Origin: Tragulus kanchil
Taxonomy: Eukaryota > Chordata > Mammalia > Artiodactyla > Tragulidae
Reading direction: 5' to 3'
NCBI GenBank assembly: GCA_022376925.1
Contig: JAIOJX010000004.1
Coordinates: forward strand, 129,047,123-129,111,122
Length of the DNA: 64,000 nt
The notes under the pieces are model-generated. The model made no database searches. It saw only the letters and a program-made list of their open reading frames with translations, and was not told the DNA's origin. The translations under genes were made by a program, and so were the position numbers. Numbering within the stretch: the first letter of the stretch is position 1; every line of letters begins with the position of its first letter. Shown one piece after another: positions 23,404 through 34,089 of this stretch.

Positions 23404-23922
23404 GATCTATCCCCAGCGATTAAGACACCAGCCCTCCGCAGAGCGGCGATGGAAGAACTGACCTAGAGAACAGACCTTTGGACGCTGTGGGGAGGGAAGA
23501 CCAGATGAGAGGTATGGGCAACAAGGAAACCCACACTATCATATGTAATAGAGATAACCACTGTGATTAAGCTGTAAGACTAAAGGAACCTACATGTGCT
23601 GAGCATTTTTATTTTGACTTATCTCAAAAAAAAAGTAAGATCAATTGCCTTGAAGCCTGGCTGATGAACCATGTGTGTGTGTGTGTAATATGTTGCATGT
23701 GACCCATCTGCTTACAGAAATCATGAGAATAACACTGAAGGAAAATGTATAATAAATTAACACTCCAGCTGTGGACTGAATGTCTGTTTACCCTCAAAAA
23801 CCATATACGGAAGCCCTAAACACCCCCTCCATGTGACTGTATTTGAAAGGAGGCCTCTGAGATGTAGTTAGGTCTTGACGGTAGAACCCTTATGGGGGGA
23901 TTAGTACCCCTTAAAATGAAAC

Positions 23923-24137
23923 GACTTCCCAGGTGGCACTACTGGTAAAGAACCTGCCTGCCAGTGCAGGAGAGACAAGAGAGACTTGGGTTTGACCCCC
24001 CGTCAGGAAAATCCCCTGGAAGAGGCCATGGCAAGCCACCCCAGTATTCTTCTCTGGAGAATCCCACGGACAGAGGTGCCTGTCAGGCTATAGTCCTTGG
24101 GATCACAAAGAGTTGGACTTGACTTAGCACGCACCTA
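23923..24137 (+). mobile_element. Bov-tA SINE (D8 copy)
   Basis: Second copy of the nested Bov-tA at 22826, identical by eye. Confidence 0.9.
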
Positions 24138-24320
24138 AAAAGAATCATAAGATAAACGATCTTTCTCTACCATGTGAGGACATGGTAAGGAGACAAGCAT
24201 CTATAAATCAGGAAAAGGGTCCTCATCAGAACTTGACTATGCCAGCACCCTGCTCTCAGACTTCCAGGCTCCAGAACTGTGGAATAAATGTTGTTTAAGC
24301 CACCAGTCTATGGTATCTAA

Positions 24321-24521
24321 TTGTTGTTGTTCAGTCTCTCAGTCGTGTCCGACTCTGTGCAACCCCATGGACTGTAGCAAGCCAGGCTTCCCTGTCCTTC
24401 ACCATCTCCAACTTCGCTCGCCTTCAATCTTCCCCAGCATTCAGGGTCTTTTCCAATGAGTCGTCTCTTCGCATCAGGTGGCCTAAGTATTGTAACTTAA
24501 GATTACAGCATCAGTCCTTCC
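24321..24521 (-). mobile_element. BovB LINE 3' end with TSD
   Basis: Second copy of the BovB end at 23224, here intact at both sides. It ends 'ttacagcatcagtccttcca' before the 11-bp target duplication inside the LTR. It is a short, 5'-truncated insertion of about 200 bp. Confidence 0.9.
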
Positions 24522-24568
24522 AATGGTATTTAATTATAACAGCCTAAACTGATTAAGACACCAGCCCT

Positions 24569-25344
24569 AGAAGAAAATGTGCTTCTGGGTTTCCTTTGGA
24601 GTATATGGGCCTTTTACAGTCAGAAGCTGCTCTTGAAATAATTTTCATTCCAAAAAGGTGGAAATGAGTCCACACCTACAGGCATAGCAACAGGAAAAGC
24701 CAAGGCAATTTCTGTGTTCCCAGAGCACAAAGAATAGCAACCAAAGTTGGACAGAAAGCCAGGCCCATCCCAGTGCCTGAGGCGACACATGCTGAACTGC
24801 AGCCCACATCCTGGCACTTTTGTAACTTGAAACAGGATTCACTTTTGAAGCTTGAAGCCTTCTGACTCTTCCACCACACTATGTAAACACAGGCCAGAAA
24901 GAAAATGCCTCTAAAAATTACAGTAGCCTTTATGGCAACTCTAAAACACCTCCTGAACCGCTAGGAAGATGACAATACCATAAACGAAAATACAATCATC
25001 CTGCAAGCAGTTTGGGTCCACATGTTCCCTTTCCACTGCCAGCACTGTCTGTGGCGTGTTTTCTGCTTACTCAGACCCGCTCAAGTGAGTCTGCTTCTCA
25101 GAGGCCTTCCTGTCAAGCCATAAGGCAGACGGAAAAGCATGTTAGATAGGACATGAGGAGACCTAGGTTCCAGATTCAATTCAGTTTGTTCTTTCATTTA
25201 CCTAGGGCAGTTGGAGGATGAGTGATTTTCCCACTTCTTGGATAAGTGAGATTTCCAGACAGCTGAAAAACTTGCTGGCTACAAGAGGCTTGCACTTTAT
25301 TGATTAAATATGGGAAATTCTCCTAAGATATGGCATCTATTAAG
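24569..25344. other. No element or gene recognised
   Basis: Unduplicated intergenic DNA. Three overlapping minus-strand open frames of 65-67 codons (24620-24879) occupy the same bases in different registers, which argues against coding. Confidence 0.5.
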
Positions 25345-25520
25345 AGATGGGCCCTGGAGTCAGGATGCCTGGGTTTGAATCCCTGCTTCAACACACGCTC
25401 ACTGCATGACATGGGCAAGGAACTTAGCGTCTCTGTGTTTTGGGGGACAATCCCTACTTCCTAAAGCAGTGCAGAATGCTGCATACGTTCATGACATAAA
25501 ATACAGAACTGTGCCAAGCA
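25345..25520 (+). mobile_element. MIR SINE
   Basis: Plus-strand MIR: 'ccctggagtcaggatgcctg', 'ggtttgaatccctgcttcaa', 'tgcatgacatgggcaaggaa', then 'actgtgccaagcatataata' at the 3' end. Confidence 0.75.
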
Positions 25521-25683
25521 TATAATAATCATTTCATAGTATTATGAAAAATCAAATCATTTCATAAGTATTATGCTAAAACCAAATATAAAACACAAAA
25601 AATGAGAGGCTTTTCCTCTCAGGGTCATCTTCATAAACACCAAGCAAAATACTGTGTGCATATGTGTAACACATACTGTATAT

Positions 25684-25763
25684 TTGGTTGGCCAAAAATT
25701 GCATTCAGGGTTTTTTATGTGATGTTTTGGAAAAGATCCAAGTGAACTTTTTGGTCAACCTAA
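25684..25763. mobile_element. Mariner-type MITE (hairpin)
   Basis: About 75-80 bp with near-palindromic ends: 'ggttggccaaaaa' at the left and 'ctttttggtcaacc' at the right, with TA-containing flanks. The inner arms 'gcattcagggttttt' and 'gatccaagtgaac' remain partly complementary. It matches the deleted mariner/Tc1 elements common in ruminants. There is no transposase frame. Confidence 0.8.
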
Positions 25764-26174
25764 TAGTATAAGCCACAACATGTCCAGTCTCACTAAACAC
25801 ATACACACACATGTGCATATAAAACTATGTAAAATCATGCTTTCATGACTCACTGGAATATATTAGGAAGACTACACTTACCCTAAATGACCTCAGGAGG
25901 TGGTTTTTAATGTCTTATGTTTGCCTTTTTTATGCATCCTCGTTGTCCCTCGTCTGACTGCTATGTCTGACTGCCTTCCCCCTCTGAGTTGTTGTTCTAT
26001 TCGACTATGATTGGGAAACCAGATTACAAAGCTTGCTAGAACGGAGACCAAAATAAAAGCACAAAGATCTGAATGAGAATCCTACAGGCTCCATTACAAA
26101 CTAAATATACTGGCTTAAGCATCTGGACACTGAACAGAGCAGTTTAGCTTGCTTCTAGATCTTGAACATATTCT

Positions 26175-26444
26175 TTTTTTTTTTTTTTGGCCACTTTAAT
26201 TGGTCTTTCATTTATGTATTTTCATCCATCTTTGTTCTTTGGCCTGTGTGGGCCTCCCACTGCAGTGGACTCTACTGCAGCATGGCACTGGCTCTGGGCA
26301 CATGTGCTCCAGAGCGAGGGCTCATAATTGGACACACCAATCCAGCTGCTCCACAGCATGTGGAATCTTCTTGTGCCAGGGATCAAACTGGCACCTCTTG
26401 CAGTGCAAGGTGGACTCTTTACCCACTGGACCACCAGGGAAGCC
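26175..26444 (-). mobile_element. CHR-related SINE, short-tail type
   Basis: Reverse-strand copy: poly-T, 'ggccactttaattggtcttt', 'catccatctttgttctttgg', then the tRNA-like head ending 'ggaccaccagggaagcc'. The target duplication is 'ttgaacatattct' (26162-26174) against 'ttgaacatactct' (26446-26458), one mismatch. It is diverged, so relatively old, and lacks the C-rich 3' segment of other copies. Duplication D9 starts at its right target duplication. Confidence 0.85.
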
Positions 26445-28699
26445 TTTGAACATACTCTAAATGACGGTTACAGCTACATTCATGGATTCTCATGCTCTGT
26501 GAGCACACCTTGGGGGCTCTCACAGTGGGGATGGGGAAGAGAAAGGCTTACCTAGTGAGGCATCAAGCCCTCCACTTTGATATTTTATATAATGGGACTC
26601 TGCATACAGTGCTAGTTTGAGGGGGAAAAGAAAGGATTTCACTGCTAAATAAATACATAAAACTGACAGCTACTGTTCTACAGAGTCATGTTTGCCAGAT
26701 ATCTGACATCTGGACATCTGGTCCCCTCTGTATGTTTGAAATAATTCAAAAATTAATAAGAGAATCACAAGCTAAACATCACTAGAAATTAAACATAAAA
26801 ATTCATACATGATAAATGACACCAGACATCTATAGGAAGCATTTCCAAGTAAGTCACCATACCTATGATTTCTAAAAGATAGCTTTTTTAAATGAGATTA
26901 GGCTAACCCCAAGTCTAATGTCAATGAGGGCTACAAGTAGATGGGAGTGAATTGCGCAGTTTCAAAAAGAAGCATTTTTAATAATCAGTTGTCAGTGTTT
27001 TCCTAGAATTCACCAAAAGAGATTTCAGTACCAATAGCTGATGTTGAGTTTCTGTCCTGATACTCTTCGAGTGAAGATGGATACTTGAGTCTGATAGAGA
27101 TGATGTTTCAGCAACATCAAGCTCCCCTTTATTCTACCTGTATCCTTACCACTGTGTTACCAAAGACTGTTTTGGCTTTAAGAAACAGAAAGATACAATA
27201 GGTTCTTTAAAAAGTTTAAACAAGATCAAAGTTTACTTCTCTCTGATACATGGAACCTTGAGGAAGTTAGTCCAGAGCTGGCATGCACTTGCAATCTCCA
27301 GGGTCCAGGCTTCTTCCACCTTATTGCTCTGTCATGAGTGGCGTCCATTCTCAAGGTTCCTTCTGACCCAAAATGGTTACTAAAGCTCCAGGTGTTATGG
27401 CTACATTCCAGACAGCAAGAAGGAAGAAGAGGAGGAAAAGAAAATCCCCCTTCTTTTACATCATATTGGTCACAGCTTAGTCATGTGGCCACACTTAGAT
27501 GCACAGAAGGCTGGCTGAGAAATGTAATCTTTATTCCAGAGAGTTCTATTCCCATACTGTTATTCACCAAAGGGCCCCCCCCCTTTGAACATACTCTAAA
27601 TGAAGGTTACAGCTACATTCATGGATTCTCATGCTCTGTGAGCACACCTTGGGGGCTCTCACAGTGGGGATGGGGAAGAGAAAGGCTTACCTAGTGAGGC
27701 ATCAAGCCCTCCACTTTGATATTTTATATAATGGGACTCTGCATACAGTGCTAGTTTGAGGGGGAAAAGAAAGGATTTCACTGCTAAATAAATACATAAA
27801 ACTGACAGCTACTGTTCTACAGAGTCATGTTTGCCAGATATCTGACATCTGGACATCTGGTCCCCTCTGTATGTTTGAAATAATTCAAAAATTAATAAGA
27901 GAATCACAAGCTAAACATCACTAGAAATTAAACATAAAAATTCATACATGATAAATGACACCAGACATCTATAGGAAGCATTTCCAAGTAAGTCACCATA
28001 CCTATGATTTCTAAAAGATAGCTTTTTTAAATGAGATTAGGCTAACCCCAAGTCTAATGTCAATGAGGGCTACAAGTAGATGGGAGTGAATTGCGCAGTT
28101 TCAAAAAGAAGCATTTTTAATAATCAGTTGTCAGTGTTTTCCTAGAATTCACCAAAAGAGATTTCAGTACCAATAGCTGATGTTGAGTTTCTGTCCTGAT
28201 ACTCTTCGAGTGAAGATGGATACTTGAGTCTGATAGAGATGATGTTTCAGCAACATCAAGCTCCCCTTTATTCTACCTGTATCCTTACCACTGTGTTACC
28301 AAAGACTGTTTTGGCTTTAAGAAACAGAAAGATACAATAGGTTCTTTAAAAAGTTTAAACAAGATCAAAGTTTACTTCTCTCTGATACATGGAACCTTGA
28401 GGAAGTTAGTCCAGAGCTGGCATGCACTTGCAATCTCCAGGGTCCAGGCTTCTTCCACCTTATTGCTCTGTCATGAGTGGCGTCCATTCTCAAGGTTCCT
28501 TCTGACCCAAAATGGTTACTAAAGCTCCAGGTGTTATGGCTACATTCCAGACAGCAAGAAGGAAGAAGAGGAGGAAAAGAAAATCCCCCTTCTTTTACAT
28601 CATATTGGTCACAGCTTAGTCATGTGGCCACACTTAGATGCACAGAAGGCTGGCTGAGAAATGTAATCTTTATTCCAGAGAGTTCTATTCCCATACTGT
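26445..28699. repeat. Tandem duplication D9 (period 1139, longest)
   Basis: Copy A 26445-27583 and copy B 27584-28699. Copy A matches to 'attcccatactgt' (27560) and then has about 23 unmatched bases ending in a C-run. Copy B continues 'gaaagaagtaattacagg' into unique DNA. One substitution is visible near the start (gacgg against gaagg). Confidence 0.95.
27222..27550. mobile_element. Old mammalian interspersed repeat, family not determined
   Basis: 'ccttattgctctgtcatgag', 'tgttatggctacattccaga', 'tagtcatgtggccacactta' and 'ggctgagaaatgtaatcttt' follow the order of a common diverged mammalian repeat. A second copy is at 28361-28689. It creates a 74-118 codon open frame that I do not regard as a gene. 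Confidence 0.5.
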
Positions 28700-28899
28700 G
28701 AAAGAAGTAATTACAGGTATTGAATGATAGCCAAAGTCTACTATGCCATCTCCTGATTTCTATTTTGACTTCCTAAGTGAACCTGTCTAATGGAAATAGA
28801 ATGGTATCCCTGTTATCTACACTTTCCCTAATTACATGTTTAAAGATTTTCAAGTACCTGTTATTTGTTAAGCACCTGTTATGATACCTATTCAGCAAT

Positions 28900-29262
28900 T
28901 AAAAGGAACAAATCATTAACCTGTGGAACAACATTGATAAATCTCAAGATAACTACACTGAATGACAATAGACAGAACCCCTCGACAACACACACAAACA
29001 AAAAGAGTATGTGTTGTAAAATTACCTCTAAATAAACTTCTAGAAAACACAGACTGACTTATGTCAGAACAATGGTTGTCAGGGAAAAACAGAAAAAGGA
29101 GAGGACTAGGGAGGAGCACAGGGGAGCTTTGGAGGTGATGGATCTGTTCATCTTGATTGTGGTGATGGTTTCAGCGGTGTCTGCATGTGTCAAAAAGGAA
29201 ATTGATTCTATATCATTTATACTTCAACAGTGCTGTAAAATACTTTTTTAAAAAAGAGAACC
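28900..29262 (+). mobile_element. L1 3' UTR fragment (old)
   Basis: 'acaatggttgtcagggaaaa', 'gatggatctgttcatcttga', 'ttgtggtgatggtttcagcg' and 'tatcatttatacttcaacag' are the order seen near the 3' end of older mammalian L1 elements. It is diverged. Confidence 0.65.
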
Positions 29263-30189
29263 TATTTATGTGCCTGGCTGATGCTAGGCTCTAAGGATAC
29301 AAAATAAGCCATGAGTCCTGTCCCCAAAGGGCTCCAGTAAATACAATGGCTTATGAGTTTAGATGGGGTGAACTGATCCCCCAATACTGAACACTCCCAA
29401 TAAATGGACTAAGTCAAGGTACTTGGTCTACAAAGTAAGGACCAGATCCTGGCTGATGCATCCAGCCAACCACCCAAACCCAGCCCGAAACAGCCTTTCA
29501 GGCTCACCATTCTGTGGTGAGGAGCAACATACATGTACACACTACACTACAGATGTGCTTCTACATATGGCTACAGATATATATGGGAAATTACATGAAT
29601 ACTTTAAAAGTTCCAGAGTTAACTGTGTATTCTCCCTTTCAGAAATGAAATCCACTGGCATGCTCCCTTCACTTTTCATATCTGTGTTGCAGAGCCAGGG
29701 AGGATCATATGACAAAGCCAAGAAGCTGGCACAAACAGATCTTCAGAAGGAAGAGCCCAGTGAGACAGCTATTTGGAACCTGCTACCTCCAATGGCCAAT
29801 ACTGTTCATGTCCTGGCATCTCTGGGCATTGCTCTTGCCGTGTGAGCAAGGTTGCAAGGACGCAGCGCTAAGCTCTGGAAGCCTCAGTTGTCAGTTCAAG
29901 GACAAACGCTACAGATCAAATACTCTTTGACTCTCCATGTGGCCCCCTTAGATCCTGGGGCTTATGAAAGTTAACAGAATGTTTCCTTGGAACTGAAGCT
30001 GTTACTTCTACTTTTTCCACTTTGAGAAAAAAACACCATAAAAGAACAATGTCTGTCTGAGACTGGGAGGAAAAGGGAGAGATGAACAGACAAAATGCAG
30101 AGGATTTTCATGGCACTGAAAACATTCTGTGCAATACTCTAATGATTGATACACATCATCAGACATTCGTCTTAATCTATAGAATGTAC
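29263..30189. other. No element or gene recognised
   Basis: Unduplicated. A 140-codon open frame (29423-29845) has no recognisable domain, and a second frame overlaps it in another register. I do not call a gene. Confidence 0.5.
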
Positions 30190-30350
30190 AGCACCAAGAG
30201 TGAACCCTAATGTAGAGCATAGGTTAAGAAATGGACCACCCTGGTGGGAGCTGGGGATAATCTCCCCTCTGTATCTGTGGGAAATCTCTGTACCTCCCCC
30301 TCAATTCTGTTGTGAACCTGAAGCTGCTCTAAAAAGTCTTTAAAAATTAA
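30190..30350 (+). mobile_element. L1 3' end fragment (old)
   Basis: 'gtgggaaatctctgtacctc', 'tcaattctgttgtgaacctg' and 'aagctgctctaaaaagtctt' are the typical closing bases of older L1 3' ends. Confidence 0.7.
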
Positions 30351-30544
30351 CATGCAAAGTAGCAACCTCATTAGAATTACATACATTCTAATAAAAATAA
30401 TGAAATATTATTCCCCAACTTTTAAATTATAGTAATAAGGTGCTCATATACCGTCGGTACGGGTATATATTGGCCTATTCCCCTGGACAGTAGTTCAGTA
30501 AAATGTGTAATGAACCTTTTGAAGAGTTCATGATATGTATGCCT

Positions 30545-30766
30545 GAAAGTGAAAGTGTTAGTCGTTCAATCATGTCTGACTCTTTGCAACCCCATGGGCT
30601 GTAGCCCACCAAGCTGCTCTGTCCATGGAATTTTCTAGGCAAGAATACTGGAGTGGATTGACATTTCCTCCAAGGGATCTTTCCAACCCAGGGATTGAAC
30701 CCGCATCTCTTGTGTCTACCTAAATTGGCAGGCAGATTCTTTACTTCGGATCTAACTGGGAAGCCT
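30545..30766 (-). mobile_element. Bov-A SINE
   Basis: Reverse-strand Bov-A with the typical 'gaaagtgaaagtgttagtcg' tail end, 'aagaatactggagtggattg', 'cccagggattgaacccgcat' and 'gcaggcagattctttacttc'. Confidence 0.9.
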
Positions 30767-31126
30767 AAACAGTTCCAAATGATTATACAATAAACTGTTA
30801 GCTCCTTTTAACAAAGTCATTAGATGTTGTGTAGGTAGCTTCAACATGAAAAAGGAACAAGGTTAGATCAATTCAAAATCCATGTCAAAAAAAGAAATAA
30901 CTTTTTTCCAATCCCCCACAAGGCCTTTCATTGTGTTGTCTGAACATCATTGAGTCAGGAGTGTCCAACAGAGCTGCCTCAAATGCTCCTCACAACCCCA
31001 AACACCTCTCCCTCTTATCCTGACCCATACCTGACACCCCTGTATAACTGACCCCTTTAGATTAAGATGCCAAAACTGGACTACCCTCTGGGGAAAAAAG
31101 CAAAAATTCAACTGACACCCCCCCCC

Positions 31127-31141
31127 CCCACACACACACAC
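31127..31141. repeat. C-run joined to (AC)n
   Basis: Twelve C bases run directly into a short AC tract. The D10 copy is at about 32225-32249. Confidence 0.8.
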
Positions 31142-31422
31142 CATTACCCAGAGACCCGTGTGGTATTAAGGTAAACCCACAAGGTTGGACAACATGATTG
31201 TCTTGGACCTGGTTTGGGGGGGTGGTGACAAAGGACTGTGTGAGATGCATGAAGCAATGACAATAAACTCTGGTTATGGGACATTATTTTCAAGAGCCAG
31301 TCCTTATTATTATTAAAAAGAAAGAAAGAAACTAATCTGGAGTGAAGTAATGAATGATCCCATACAAAATCACCAAATCTTAACTCTTTTCAAGTGTTGA
31401 TGTGTTTTTAAAGACCCATGAC

Positions 31423-31599
31423 TGGGCTTCCCTGGTGGTCCAGTGGATAGGGAGTCCCCCCTTGCATCATGGGGCAGGGTAGGGGGGCGATGGGGTGGGG
31501 AAGGAGGGGAGTCCACGTACTGGAGCACATGTGCCCAGAGGGAGGCCACTGTGGTGGGGGGCCCACACATGCCAGGGAATGGGGATGGATGATGGTGAA
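31423..31599 (+). mobile_element. Decayed CHR-related SINE, cut by seam
   Basis: Head 'gggcttccctggtggtccag' then a G-rich diverged middle, then 'gagcacatgtgcccagaggg' and 'gcccacacatgccaggga'. The 3' end is replaced by the D10 seam; the full end is in the copy at 32530. Confidence 0.75.
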
Positions 31600-31651
31600 G
31601 TTCAGTAAAATGTGTAATGAACCTTTTGAAGAGTTCATGATATGTATGCCT

Positions 31652-31873
31652 GAAAGTGAAAGTGTTAGTCGTTCAATCATGTCTGACTCTTTGCAACCCC
31701 ATGGGCTGTAGCCCACCAAGCTGCTCTGTCCATGGAATTTTCTAGGCAAGAATACTGGAGTGGATTGACATTTCCTCCAAGGGATCTTTCCAACCCAGGG
31801 ATTGAACCCGCATCTCTTGTGTCTACCTAAATTGGCAGGCAGATTCTTTACTTCGGATCTAACTGGGAAGCCT
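31652..31873 (-). mobile_element. Bov-A SINE (D10 copy)
   Basis: Second copy of the element at 30545, identical by eye. Confidence 0.9.
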
Positions 31874-32529
31874 AAACAGTTCCAAATGATTATACAATAA
31901 ACTGTTAGCTCCTTTTAACAAAGTCATTAGATGTTGTGTAGGTAGCTTCAACATGAAAAAGGAACAAGGTTAGATCAATTCAAAATCCATGTCAAAAAAA
32001 GAAATAACTTTTTTCCAATCCCCCACAAGGCCTTTCATTGTGTTGTCTGAACATCATTGAGTCAGGAGTGTCCAACAGAGCTGCCTCAAATGCTCCTCAC
32101 AACCCCAAACACCTCTCCCTCTTATCCTGACCCATACCTGACACCCCTGTATAACTGACCCCTTTAGATTAAGATGCCAAAACTGGACTACCCTCTGGGG
32201 AAAAAAGCAAAAATTCAACTGACACCCCCCCCCCCCACACACACACACCATTACCCAGAGACCCGTGTGGTATTAAGGTAAACCCACAAGGTTGGACAAC
32301 ATGATTGTCTTGGACCTGGTTTGGGGGGGTGGTGACAAAGGACTGTGTGAGATGCATGAAGCAATGACAATAAACTCTGGTTATGGGACATTATTTTCAA
32401 GAGCCAGTCCTTATTATTATTAAAAAGAAAGAAAGAAACTAATCTGGAGTGAAGTAATGAATGATCCCATACAAAATCACCAAATCTTAACTCTTTTCAA
32501 GTGTTGATGTGTTTTTAAAGACCCATGAC

Positions 32530-32745
32530 TGGGCTTCCCTGGTGGTCCAGTGGATAGGGAGTCCCCCCTTGCATCATGGGGCAGGGTAGGGGGGCGATGG
32601 GGTGGGGAAGGAGGGGAGTCCACGTACTGGAGCACATGTGCCCAGAGGGAGGCCACTGTGGTGGGGGGCCCACACATGCCAGGGAATGGGGATGGATGAT
32701 GGTGACTTGGAGGCAAAGAAAAAAAAAACTAAAAAAAGAAAAAGA
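32530..32745 (+). mobile_element. Decayed CHR-related SINE with A-rich end
   Basis: Second copy of 31423 with its natural 3' end: 'ggcaaagaaaaaaaaactaa' then more A-rich sequence. Flanks 'aaagacccatga' and 'aaagacctgtga' are a plausible diverged target duplication. Confidence 0.75.
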
Positions 32746-33341
32746 CCTGTGATTCAAAGCACTCCTTTCAACTTTACTCAATCCCCTAATAAAAGCAGGT
32801 TTGCTCCCCTCATTAAGCCAGATTTATCGGCATCGAAGTGTATTGACTTACTAGTATGTGATTGCCTTAATTACACTGGAACTTCCAAAGCCATGGAGCT
32901 CTGCTGATGAAAATAATCCCTCCCCATTATCTCCTTTCTGACTGGGCACCTCTGTGCATTGAAAACATATTTCAATGCACATTAGGAAGGGTTTTCCTAG
33001 TTCTTATCACATTAATTTTGTGGTTTTAACTTTTTGACTGGAAACTAAGTCCTTTTCTTAAGTCATTTGTGGAAGGCCTGAGACAGCTCAACCATGAGAA
33101 GGCCCAGAGCAGATGTAGCAGGAAAGAAGAATCAGTGACAATCTTCAACATTTGTTCTTTAATGATAATCAGCTTGACCCTCCTGAATAGAACATCTGAA
33201 TAAACTACTTAGACCAGAAACTGATGGAAGTAATTCTGTCAGAAGCAGAAGTCCCTCATTATAATGTATTTTTCATGAGCATACACTCCTGGGGGAAGAG
33301 GAGGAAAGTCAGGGACAGTGAGATGTCAAAATATGGCTATC
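32746..33341. other. No element or gene recognised
   Basis: Unduplicated intergenic DNA. Nothing could be supported on either strand. Confidence 0.5.
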
Positions 33342-33355
33342 AAAACCTAATCCTG

Positions 33356-33674
33356 GGGGCTTCCCTGGTAGCTCAGTGGTGAAGAGCTCACCTGCTAATA
33401 CAGGAGACACAGGTTCAATCCTTGATCCAGGATGATCCCACATGCTGCAAAGCAACTAAGCCTGTGAGCCACAACTATGGAACCCATATGCTGCAACTAC
33501 TGAAGTCCATGTGCCCTAGAGCCTGAGTTCTACAGCAAGAGAAGTCACCGCAACAAGAAGGCTGCTCACCTCATCAAGAGAGTAGACCCCACTCCCTGTA
33601 ACTGGAGAAGAGCCTGTGGCAGCAGTGGAAACCCAGAATAGCCAAATAAATAAATAAATAAAAATTTAAAAAAT
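33356..33674 (+). mobile_element. CHR-2 SINE with TSD
   Basis: Full-length CHR-2: head 'ggcttccctggtagctcagt', B-box 'aggttcaatcc', 'gagccacaactatggaaccc', 'agagaagtcaccgcaacaag' and an AAAT-type tail. It is flanked by 'aaaacctaatcctg' at 33342-33355 and again at 33675-33688. Confidence 0.9.
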
Positions 33675-33688
33675 AAAACCTAATCCTG

Positions 33689-33999
33689 GGCTTCCCCTGG
33701 TGGTCCAGTGGGTAAGGACACCACCTTGCAGTGCAAGGGGCGCCGGTTCGATCCCTGGCCTGGGAAGATCCCACGTGCCACGGAGCGGCTGGAGCGATGT
33801 GTCCAATCACCGAGCTGGAGCTCTGGAGCGCATGTGCCCAGAGCCAGTGCTCTGCGACAACAGAGGCCACCGCAATGGGAGGCCCGCAGGAGCCAAAGAA
33901 CAAAGATGGACGAAAATAGAGAAATTAAAGACCAACAGAAATGGACCGCCCGCTCCCCTCCCTCCCCAACCTGACCCCCGCCCAAAAAGTAAAAAAAAA
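33689..33999 (+). mobile_element. CHR-related SINE, long-tail type, at the same target
   Basis: A well-preserved copy. The A box 'tggtccagtgg' is at 33701-33711 and the B box 'ggttcgatccc' at 33745-33755, both good RNA polymerase III matches. The middle 'ggagctctggagcgcatgtg' resembles CHR-2, then comes 'gaacaaagatgg', then a C-rich segment 'cccgctcccctccctcccca' and a poly-A. The right flank repeats 'aaaacctaatcctg' at 34000-34013, so this SINE went into the 3' target duplication of the CHR-2 before it. Confidence 0.9.
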
Positions 34000-34089
34000 A
34001 AAACCTAATCCTGTCATGTCTACAGCACCCCTAGCTGCAACTTAGAGTCATTCCCATCTCTAGTATGTCCCAGAGACATTTCACAACAT

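Larger units (their letters stand above)
22341..24568. repeat. Tandem duplication D8 (period 1097)
   Basis: Copy A 22341-23437 and copy B 23438-24568. Near its end copy A reads 'aacttaagat', then 11 unmatched bases, then 'gattaagacaccagccct'. Copy B has 47 bases (24504-24550, approximately) in place of those 11 before the same 'gattaagacaccagccct'. Copy A therefore lost internal sequence just before the seam, consistent with a noisy piece end. The block contains the right end of the L1 and most of a MaLR-like LTR. Confidence 0.95.
23769..24568 (+). mobile_element. MaLR-type LTR with nested insertions (D8 copy)
   Basis: Second copy of the LTR at 22672, with its Bov-tA (about 23923-24137) and BovB (24321-24521). 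The LTR resumes after the BovB: 'ggtatctaatt' before it and 'ggtatttaatt' after it form an 11-bp target duplication with one mismatch, followed by the LTR end 'cagcctaaactgattaagac'. The insertion order is therefore LTR first, with both retroposons later. Confidence 0.75.
30493..32706. repeat. Tandem duplication D10 (period 1107)
   Basis: Copy A 30493-31599 and copy B 31600-32706 are identical by eye, including the same C-run/AC-run length at 31127 and 32234 and no offset change across the block. The seam falls inside a decayed CHR-related SINE. Such exact preservation of slippage-prone runs argues for a copied sequence rather than an old duplication. Confidence 0.95.

Noticed and set aside
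29423..29845. Plus-strand open frame of 140 codons
   Set aside because: No domain, signal peptide or protein family recognised, and an overlapping frame in another register. Length alone is not enough in mammalian DNA.
33745..33755. RNA polymerase III A and B boxes that could suggest tRNA genes
   Set aside because: They belong to tRNA-derived SINE heads; no cloverleaf with a proper acceptor stem was seen.
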